Origin: Flavobacteriales bacterium
GTDB taxonomy: Bacteria > Bacteroidota > Bacteroidia > Flavobacteriales_E > Vicingaceae
Assembly (NCBI GenBank): GCA_016763135.1
Contig: JAESUI010000242.1
Span: 1 to 20,796 of the forward strand
Length of the DNA: 20,796 nucleotides
Reading direction: 5' to 3'
Under the pieces are notes generated by a model. It was not told where the DNA came from and did no database searches. It worked only from the letters and a program-made list of their open reading frames with translations. Shown here one piece after another: positions 14,623 through 20,796 of the stretch. The position numbers were made by a program, and so were the translations under genes. Each line of letters begins with the position of its first letter. The first letter of the stretch is position 1.

Positions 14623-16375
14623 AAGTGTAACAGGTAAAGCTTTTGATTTCTCTTTGTTTAAAAGAGTAATGACTTATGTAAAACCTTACAATCGTATGTT
14701 TTACATCACTGCTTCCTTAACTATTATTTTAGCACTTATCGCTTTAATTCGCCCTATATTAATACAAGTTGCCGTTGATGATTACATCAAAGAAGTAGAT
14801 GCTAATGGCTTGTTTACTATGACAATGTTATTGATTGGATTTTTAATTATTGAATCTATTTTTCAATACTTTTTTACCTTATTAGGGAATTTACTAGGGC
14901 AAAATGTAATTAAAGACCTTAGAAATCAAACCTTTGAACACGTTATTAATTTTAAGCTAAAACACTTTGACAATACACCTATTGGTCAGTTAGTTACCAG
15001 AACCGTTTCTGATATTGAAACAATAGCCGAAATGTTTTCTGGCGGTATTTTAGTAATTATTGGCGATTTACTAAAAATAGTTTCTATTGTCGTCTACATG
15101 CTTTATTATAATTGGGATCTGGCATTAATTACTTTAATTCCTATTCCTATTCTTTTTATAGCGACCACTATCTTTAAAAATGTAATAAAAAAAGCTTTTC
15201 AAGATGTAAGAGAGCAAGTTTCTCGTTTAAACACCTTTGTACAAGAGCATATAACGGGTATGTCCATTGTTCAAATATTTAATCGTGAAGAAGTTGAAAT
15301 GGAAATTTTTTCTGGTATTAATGAAAAACATAGAGCTGCTCACATTAGAACAGTTTGGGCCTATTCCATTTTTTTTCCTGTAGTAGAAATTTTATCTGCC
15401 CTCTCCATTGCCCTATTAGTTTGGTTTGGATTTAAGGAGGTTGCTCTAGGATACGCCACTGCTGGTGAAATATTCTCGTTCACTCTTTTTGTCTACATGC
15501 TTTATCGACCTATAAGGCAACTAGCAGATCGGTTTAACACGTTACAAATGGGAATGGTAAGTTCTGAGCGTGTTTTTAAAGTGTTGGATACTGAATCTAC
15601 AATTGAAAATAACGGAACAAAAAATACAGATACCCTTCAAGGAAATATAGAGTTTAAAAATGTGTGGTTTGCTTATAATGACGAAAATTGGGTATTAAAA
15701 AATATCTCTTTTAAAATCAATAAAGGAGAAAGCTTAGCTCTTGTTGGTGCAACGGGAGCAGGGAAATCTTCTATCATAAATTTATTAGGAAGGTATTATG
15801 AAATTAATAAAGGAGATATTTATATTGATGATACTAACATCAAAGACTTAGAACTTTATGAATTAAGAAGATTTATGTCTATCGTATTACAAGATGTTTT
15901 TCTTTTTTCTGATAGTATTTTAAATAACATTACTCTTTATAACGAAGATATTTCTGAACAAGAAGTTATTGAGGCTGCTAAAAAAGTTGGCGCTCATGAT
16001 TTTATTTCAAAACTTCCTGGTGGCTACCATTATGATGTAAAGGAACGAGGGGCAATGCTTTCTGTTGGTCAGCGGCAATTAATATCATTTATTAGAGCTT
16101 ATGTACACCAACCACAAGTGTTAATTTTAGATGAGGCTACATCTTCTATAGATAGTGGATCTGAAGAGCTGATTAAACATGCTACAAGTGTATTAACCAA
16201 AGACAGAACTTCTATAATTGTTGCCCATCGTTTATCTACCATTAAAAATGCTGATAAGATTTTGGTAATTGATAAAGGAGAAATTGTAGAAGAAGGAAAC
16301 CACCAAGAGTTATTGAATAAGAATGGTTTTTACAAAAAATTATATGATTTCCAATTTAAAAGTCAGAACGATTAA
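14615..16375 (+). CDS. MsbA-like ABC exporter, fused permease and ATPase
   Basis: 586 residues, a half-transporter that would work as a dimer in the inner membrane, exporting lipids, drugs or other hydrophobic compounds. The type 1 exporter membrane domain spans about 20-315, with helices near 28-50, 67-90, 140-163, 168-186, 250-271 and 284-298. The ATPase domain spans about 344-580: Walker A GATGAGKSS (378-386), Q-loop Gln426, signature LSVGQ (482-486), Walker B VLILDEA (502-508) and switch His538 (IVAHRLST). The signature has Val for the usual Gly in LSGGQ, a variant seen in part of the MdlB/MsbA-like group. All other catalytic residues are present, so it should be active. The substrate cannot be told from sequence. 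It overlaps truA by 8 bases. Confidence 0.92.
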   Translation: MAKSVTGKAFDFSLFKRVMTYVKPYNRMFYITASLTIILALIALIRPILIQVAVDDYIKEVDANGLFTMTMLLIGFLIIESIFQYFFTLLGNLLGQNVIKDLRNQTFEHVINFKLKHFDNTPIGQLVTRTVSDIETIAEMFSGGILVIIGDLLKIVSIVVYMLYYNWDLALITLIPIPILFIATTIFKNVIKKAFQDVREQVSRLNTFVQEHITGMSIVQIFNREEVEMEIFSGINEKHRAAHIRTVWAYSIFFPVVEILSALSIALLVWFGFKEVALGYATAGEIFSFTLFVYMLYRPIRQLADRFNTLQMGMVSSERVFKVLDTESTIENNGTKNTDTLQGNIEFKNVWFAYNDENWVLKNISFKINKGESLALVGATGAGKSSIINLLGRYYEINKGDIYIDDTNIKDLELYELRRFMSIVLQDVFLFSDSILNNITLYNEDISEQEVIEAAKKVGAHDFISKLPGGYHYDVKERGAMLSVGQRQLISFIRAYVHQPQVLILDEATSSIDSGSEELIKHATSVLTKDRTSIIVAHRLSTIKNADKILVIDKGEIVEEGNHQELLNKNGFYKKLYDFQFKSQND

Positions 16376-16382
16376 CACAATA

Positions 16383-16413
16383 TAATTAATCATTAAACGT
16401 AAATGATTAATTA
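16383..16413. repeat. 12-bp perfect inverted repeat between the ABC exporter and a lipoprotein gene
   Basis: Arms 16383-16394 and 16402-16413 (TAATTAATCATT / AATGATTAATTA) flank a 7-base spacer. It could terminate the pcm-truA-exporter transcript, but no U run follows. The right arm overlaps a -7-like TACCTTTA (16412-16419), so an operator is equally possible. The half-sites ATTAATC and GATTAAT also occur at 12099-12115. Confidence 0.55.
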
Positions 16414-16419
16414 CCTTTA
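16412..16419 (+). promoter_or_regulatory. Candidate -7-like box (TACCTTTA) for the beta-helix lipoprotein
   Basis: It differs from TAnnTTTG only in the last base and ends six bases before the ATG at 16426. It overlaps the right arm of the inverted repeat before it. Weak on its own, but the arrangement matches that at 12092-12115. Confidence 0.3.
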
Positions 16420-16425
16420 CAATCC

Positions 16426-17883
16426 ATGCGAAAAATTGCAAGCATATTATTTTTAATTACAGTAGTAGTATTTACCTTTTCTTGTCGGAAAGATAGTATT
16501 GACACTGATTCTTCAGTTACGCTAAACTTCTCTACAGATACTGTATTATTTGATACTGTTTTTGCAACGTTTGGATCTACTACTCAACGACTAAAAATTT
16601 ACAACCCTAGTAATAAGACCATTATTATTTCAAGTATTTCTGTTGGTAACGGAGCTAACTCGCAATTTAGAATAAATGTAGATGGAATTTCTGGCAATAT
16701 TCATACAGACATAGAAATTGAAGGAAAAGACAGCTTGTTCATCTTTGCAGAAGTAACCATTGACCCAAACAGTGCTACCGCTGATTTTATTGTTAACGAT
16801 AAAATTAATTTTACTACCAATGGAAATACACAAAGTGTTGCATTGGTTGCTTGGGGAAGAAACGCACACTATTATGTTGCCAACAAAACAGCTAATGGAA
16901 TTCCTGTTGTATACTTGGATAGAGACAATTCAAACACAGCTTTAGATTCGACTTGGATAAATGACAAACCTTATGTAATCTATGGCGGCTACTTGACATT
17001 AGATGGTGATGACAAACTAACAATAGATGCTGGTGTTCAAATTCATTTGCATAACAATTCAGGCATTTGGGTATATGAAGATGGGAACATTCTAGTAAAC
17101 GGAACACAAACTGACCCTGTTGTTTTTCAAGGTACAAGATTAGAATTTGCTTGGCAAGACATACCTGGACAATGGGATAGGATATGGATTAATGAAAATA
17201 CAGCCGGAACTGATAATGTTTTTAATTATGCCATTATCAAAAATGCTTTTATTGGAATACAAGCTGAAACAAATCCTTTTAACCCAACACCACCAATTAG
17301 TGCCAACACTTTAAGACTTAATAATTGTGAGATATATAACTGTTCTGCCGTTGGCATTTTAGCAAAAAACTATAAAATAACAGATACCAATTCTGTTATT
17401 ACTAATTGTGGTCAATATAGCTTTTTAGCTCAAGGTGACGGGGACTACCAATTTAACCATACCACTTTTGCTAACTACTGGAATGGGGGAGCAAGAAGCA
17501 CACCTTCAATATTTTTACAAAACGCTTATGTAAATATTAATGGAGTAACAGTTGTAAGCAACCTAACAGCTGCTAATTTTTATAACTGTATTATCCATGG
17601 TGATCAAGATGTAGAATTTGATACTGATGAGATTTCTGGAGGAACGATAAATTTCTTACTGGACTACTGCATTCTGAAAACGACAAACAGCACTGGTGGA
17701 GCTAATTACAATAATCTAATTGTTAATCCTTCAGGAACCATATTTGTAGATCAAGCCTTAAACGATTATCATATTACTGGAAATTCTCCAGCTAATAATG
17801 CAGGTAATCCAATTGGAGTCAATTTTGATAAAGATGGTGTAAGCCGAGGAAACCCACCTGATTTAGGAGCTTACGAAAACTAA
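16426..17883 (+). CDS. Lipoprotein with a beta-helix-like body
   Basis: 485 residues. The lipoprotein signal ends FTFSC (Cys20), followed by RKDSIDTDSS. Residues 30-145 resemble an Ig-like domain (LFDTVFATFGSTTQRLKIYN, then IDPNSATADFIVNDKINF). Residues about 185-420 have the turn-rich, Asn-rich rhythm of a right-handed parallel beta-helix (LTIDAGVQIHLHNNSGIWVYE; LRLNNCEIYNCSAVGILAKN; NFYNCIIHG). The end YHITGNSPANNAGNP ... GNPPDLGAYEN matches the C-terminal form found on many Bacteroidota beta-helix proteins. Such bodies often bind or cut polysaccharide, but no catalytic residues can be assigned. It starts 50 bases after the ABC exporter, beyond a strong inverted repeat. Its stop overlaps that of the porP/sprF gene on the other strand. 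Confidence 0.85.
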   Translation: MRKIASILFLITVVVFTFSCRKDSIDTDSSVTLNFSTDTVLFDTVFATFGSTTQRLKIYNPSNKTIIISSISVGNGANSQFRINVDGISGNIHTDIEIEGKDSLFIFAEVTIDPNSATADFIVNDKINFTTNGNTQSVALVAWGRNAHYYVANKTANGIPVVYLDRDNSNTALDSTWINDKPYVIYGGYLTLDGDDKLTIDAGVQIHLHNNSGIWVYEDGNILVNGTQTDPVVFQGTRLEFAWQDIPGQWDRIWINENTAGTDNVFNYAIIKNAFIGIQAETNPFNPTPPISANTLRLNNCEIYNCSAVGILAKNYKITDTNSVITNCGQYSFLAQGDGDYQFNHTTFANYWNGGARSTPSIFLQNAYVNINGVTVVSNLTAANFYNCIIHGDQDVEFDTDEISGGTINFLLDYCILKTTNSTGGANYNNLIVNPSGTIFVDQALNDYHITGNSPANNAGNPIGVNFDKDGVSRGNPPDLGAYEN

Positions 17884-18908
17884 TTAAACCTTACACTATG
17901 CCCTCTTGTAGGATTAGAGCCTAAGTCCATTTTGTATCCTAACATTACTTCAAAACCACCATTACCGCTTGAAACAGCTGTTAATTCAGATAAGTTGAAA
18001 TCATAACTTACAGCAGCAGTAATCCCTTGCCAATTAAATCGTGCCACAACATACATGGCATCTCCCCACCTTAAATATGGCCCAAATGAAACATACATTT
18101 GGTTTTTAAAATTTGTAAACTTTGTATCTTTCTGGATGTAAACTTTTACTTCCGTTCCAATATCAAAGTATTGATTTACTCCTTGTTTTACAAAAACAAA
18201 ATTTGGCATAAGTGCGTAATCCCCACCACCTATTCCAATATCTCCACCTCCATGTAAAGTGTATTTTTTAATTAACGGACTATCTTCATTAAACCCAACA
18301 TTAGGAGAGTTTAAATGAAACATTGAAAACCCAGCAAAAAATCTATTATCATCACTTGGTGCATAATACCAATGTAAACCTGTGGATAAATCTAATGCGT
18401 TAACACTATTCCCTCCTAATTGATCAACTGTACCTACTTCTTGATTAAAAGTTACTCCATCCCATTGTTCATTCCATGTTAAATTACTGTAATTCATACT
18501 TCGTTGTATCATTCCTCCTTGAAAACCAATAGATAGGAAATGCTTATTGTATCCTCCGCTAATATCCAAATGATACGCTAAAGAAAGTGCATAATTCATT
18601 GTCGACATTTTTGAGTCTCCTGCATCATCCTTAAAGAAGTTTAAGCCTAATCCAAACATACCACTTTTCATTTTTTTCAAAACAGGCATATCTACAGATG
18701 CTGCCATAGTAGTGTATGGCTGAGTAATTGAACCCCATTGACTTCTGTAATTCATTATAGCTCTTAAATCTCCATTAAAAATACCAGCGTTAGCCGGATT
18801 TAAAGTTAATGGTGATGAAAAGAATTGAGAAAAATGAACATCTTGTTGTCCAAATAAATTTGAACTGATAATTACCAGTAACACTATTCCTAATTTTAAC
18901 TTCTTCAT
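17880..18908 (-). CDS. PorP/SprF-family outer-membrane protein of the T9SS
   Basis: 342 residues. The signal peptide ends near Gly20 (SNLFG), giving a mature start QQDVHFSQFFSSPLTLNPAN, the hallmark beginning of the PorP/SprF family. AGIFNGDLRAIMNYRSQW continues it. The rest alternates in the manner of an outer-membrane beta-barrel (GLGLNFFKDDAG, YALSLAYHLD, FAGFSMFHLNSPN, MYVSFGPYLRWGDAMYVVARFNW) and ends with a short polar tail. In Flavobacterium, SprF is needed for secretion of the adhesin SprB, and family members are often encoded next to a type B T9SS client. Here such a client lies 19 bases upstream in the same direction, a clear operon. Its TAG stop overlaps the TAA of the converging lipoprotein gene. 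Confidence 0.92.
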   Translation of the reverse strand: MKKLKLGIVLLVIISSNLFGQQDVHFSQFFSSPLTLNPANAGIFNGDLRAIMNYRSQWGSITQPYTTMAASVDMPVLKKMKSGMFGLGLNFFKDDAGDSKMSTMNYALSLAYHLDISGGYNKHFLSIGFQGGMIQRSMNYSNLTWNEQWDGVTFNQEVGTVDQLGGNSVNALDLSTGLHWYYAPSDDNRFFAGFSMFHLNSPNVGFNEDSPLIKKYTLHGGGDIGIGGGDYALMPNFVFVKQGVNQYFDIGTEVKVYIQKDTKFTNFKNQMYVSFGPYLRWGDAMYVVARFNWQGITAAVSYDFNLSELTAVSSGNGGFEVMLGYKMDLGSNPTRGHSVRFN

Positions 18909-18927
18909 AATATTTTTTCTCTAAAAA

Positions 18928-20796
18928 TTACCTTACTAATGTTACATTTCCTTTCAACTGACCCGAAGTTCCATCTATAAATGTTACATTAACATAATAG
19001 ACAAATACCCCAGGATTTAACTCATTACCATTATGAGTACCATCCCAGCCTTCATCTATATCAGTTGTTTCAAATACCTTTTGGCCATACCTATTGTAAA
19101 TAGTAAGATTCATTGTTTGAATAACTACTTTACCTCTTAATAGTAAGAAATCATTACTTCCATCCCCATTAGGTGAAAATGCACTAGGCACACCAATATT
19201 TAATGCAATATCAACTGTTATTATTATATCATCAGTAACAACACATCCATACTGATCTGTATAAGTAACTGTATACGTATTGGTTTCTAAAGGTTGAGTA
19301 ACTGTTGTGTTTTGACCACTAGGATCAGTTAGATTAGTTGTTGGTGTCCACCCGAAAGTACCTCCAGAAACAGTATTCCCTGCAGTATCTGTAACAACAG
19401 CATTTAAGAAGCCATTAGCTCCAATAGTAATTGAAGTATCTAATCCTGCATTAACAATAGGTTCTAAATGAACAACAACATTTGTATTTGCATTGGAACT
19501 TCCATTTGCATTGCTAACAGCTAACCCTACATTAAAAGTACCTGATGTGTCATTCCAACATACTGTAATGGTGTCATTCGCATCTGTACTATTAAAAGTG
19601 CTTGGTGTTCCTCCTGGAAAAGTCCAAGTTAACGTTGTTGGTGTACCCCCTAAGCTACCATCATAAGTAAAATCAATACAGCTATTGTCACAAATTTCTC
19701 CATCAGGATCATCCATAATTATGCCTGCTATTGGAGCTGTACACAAGTTGACCGTTATTAAATTTGTCATAACAATATTATCAACACCATATTGATTAGT
19801 TACCGTTAATGTTACATTATAATTACCTGCAGCTGCGTAACATATTGACCCAGGGTTTGAGCCTGTAGCTGTAGCTGGTGTTCCTCCTGGAAAAGACCAT
19901 AAATAAGAAGTTGGAGTTCCTGTACTCAAATCAGTAAATGTGATACAGTCTGCTTCACACAAAGTAGTATTAGATGCAGAGAAATTTGCCGTTGGCGAAC
20001 AATCAATAACAGTAATAGTACTTATCGTTGTATCAAATACAGTTCCATCAAAAACAATAAGTTCTATAGTATAAATTCCTGGATTATTAAAGAAAACTGT
20101 ATGAGGTCCTTGATTAATTGCTGTACCGGGAGCTGCACCACCTGTAGCAGTTAAATCAAAATCCCATTGCCATATAGTTGGTGTTCCTCCCGTTGTAGCA
20201 TCTGTAAACACTACAGAATCACCTGCACAAATACTATTACTACTTGTTGTAAACCCTGCATTAATATTTGAACAAGTTGTTACAGTTACAATAATAGTTG
20301 TATCATGTGTCCCATTTGCATCAGTTACGGATAGATTAACACTATAACTCCCAGGTGTGTTATAAGTAACATTATGTGGTCCTTGGGTATTTGCGGTTGC
20401 AGGAGCAACACCTCCCAAACCAGTAAAATCAAAATCCCAAACCCAAGTTGTAATTCCTGTTCCAGTACTGTTATCTGTAAATAGAATATCACCTCCGGCA
20501 CATATTGTTAATGAATCTGGAGTAAAGCTAGCTGTTGGTTGAGTACAATTGTTAACTGTTATAGTCACAGAATTTGTGTTAATACAACCATTCCCATCTG
20601 TTCCTGTAACAATATAGTTAGTTGTAGTTCCTGCTGCAAAAGCTACACCATCGGTTACACCTCCCGACCAAGTGTAAGATGTTGCACCTCCCCCAGTTAA
20701 AGTAACCATATCCCCATTACAAACTGTTGTTGAAGGAGCTGCATTTGCTATTACTGTTGGTAAAGCATTTACTTGTATTGCCATTGTATCTACATC
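18928..20796 (-). CDS. Multi-PKD adhesin-like protein with gliding/type B T9SS C-terminus, 5' end missing
   Basis: The frame stays open through the right edge (codons for Asp-Val-Asp-Thr precede the Met at 20784), so that Met is internal and the true start lies outside. Counting from it, 618 residues are seen. An Ig/SprB-like repeat spans 8-80. Four PKD modules follow (about 84-171, 173-262, 263-348, 349-442), each opening with a Cys-containing SxTxCxGD-like strand and holding WDFDF or WSFPGGTP. A further SprB-like repeat spans 443-525 (LDTSITIGANG, YTVTYTDQYGCVVTDD). Residues 530-618 are the gliding motility-associated C-terminal domain (VPSAFSPNGDGSNDFLLL, IYNRYGQKVFET, EGWDGTHNG, PGVFVYYV), which acts as a type B sorting signal. 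A large secreted surface protein is implied. The porP/sprF gene follows 19 bases on. Confidence 0.92.
   Translation of the reverse strand, partial: DVDTMAIQVNALPTVIANAAPSTTVCNGDMVTLTGGGATSYTWSGGVTDGVAFAAGTTTNYIVTGTDGNGCINTNSVTITVNNCTQPTASFTPDSLTICAGGDILFTDNSTGTGITTWVWDFDFTGLGGVAPATANTQGPHNVTYNTPGSYSVNLSVTDANGTHDTTIIVTVTTCSNINAGFTTSSNSICAGDSVVFTDATTGGTPTIWQWDFDLTATGGAAPGTAINQGPHTVFFNNPGIYTIELIVFDGTVFDTTISTITVIDCSPTANFSASNTTLCEADCITFTDLSTGTPTSYLWSFPGGTPATATGSNPGSICYAAAGNYNVTLTVTNQYGVDNIVMTNLITVNLCTAPIAGIIMDDPDGEICDNSCIDFTYDGSLGGTPTTLTWTFPGGTPSTFNSTDANDTITVCWNDTSGTFNVGLAVSNANGSSNANTNVVVHLEPIVNAGLDTSITIGANGFLNAVVTDTAGNTVSGGTFGWTPTTNLTDPSGQNTTVTQPLETNTYTVTYTDQYGCVVTDDIIITVDIALNIGVPSAFSPNGDGSNDFLLLRGKVVIQTMNLTIYNRYGQKVFETTDIDEGWDGTHNGNELNPGVFVYYVNVTFIDGTSGQLKGNVTLVR

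Noticed and set aside
16630..17137. Several short open frames on both strands within the beta-helix lipoprotein
   Set aside because: All are contained in a gene with clear signal peptide and repeats; shadow frames.
20782..20784. Met codon as the start of the PKD protein
   Set aside because: The frame is open upstream to the edge, and the preceding residues continue a repeat strand; no signal peptide follows the Met.
1..20796. Mobile elements, CRISPR arrays, tRNA or rRNA genes, defence genes
   Set aside because: Looked for on both strands; no transposase, integrase, regular spaced repeats, clover-leaf sequences or defence-type domains were seen.

Overview
The window is AT-rich DNA from a member of the Bacteroidota, most likely the Flavobacteriales. 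Evidence for this: two proteins with C-terminal type A sorting tails of the type IX secretion system (T9SS), one with a gliding-motility/type B C-terminal domain, a PorP/SprF-family outer-membrane protein, four lipoproteins, promoter-like TAnnTTTG boxes instead of sigma70 hexamers, and a Bacteroidota-style Lgt. Genus cannot be told from this sequence alone. Coding density is high. No gap exceeds about 210 bases, and I saw no tRNA, rRNA, IS element, phage gene or CRISPR array.

Layout. 1-957 (-) is the N-terminal 319 codons of recA, cut by the left edge. 1128-1586 (-) is a Bcp/PrxQ peroxiredoxin, divergent from a T9SS-exported protein of unknown function (1700-2497, +). 2706-4412 (+) is an orphan membrane histidine kinase that meets lgt tail to tail. 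The minus strand from 13038 down to 4409 carries, in transcription order: a Gfo/Idh/MocA oxidoreductase; a lipoprotein overlapping a polyprenyl-phosphate sugar transferase by one base; a T9SS-exported CotH-kinase-like protein with a small lipoprotein 7 bases behind it; and mtaB with lgt. Divergent from the oxidoreductase on the plus strand are pcm, truA and an MsbA-like ABC exporter, then a beta-helix-like lipoprotein. The right end (-) is a multi-PKD, type B sorted adhesin-like protein cut by the right edge, followed by its porP/sprF partner.

Much of the window serves the cell surface. Lgt lipidates prolipoproteins, four of which lie here. The sugar transferase begins a surface glycan on undecaprenyl phosphate. 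T9SS clients of both tail classes are present, and the PorP/SprF protein probably serves the adjacent type B client. The rest is housekeeping: recombination, peroxide defence, tRNA modification and protein repair.

No obviously new defence or mobile system is present. The best leads are: the CotH-kinase/lipoprotein pair; the lipoprotein whose stop overlaps the sugar-transferase start, with its GTG start inside a hairpin; a similar promoter-plus-inverted-repeat block in front of two lipoprotein genes; TAnnTTTG boxes very close to start codons; and CTACA/TGTAG inverted repeats upstream of recA.
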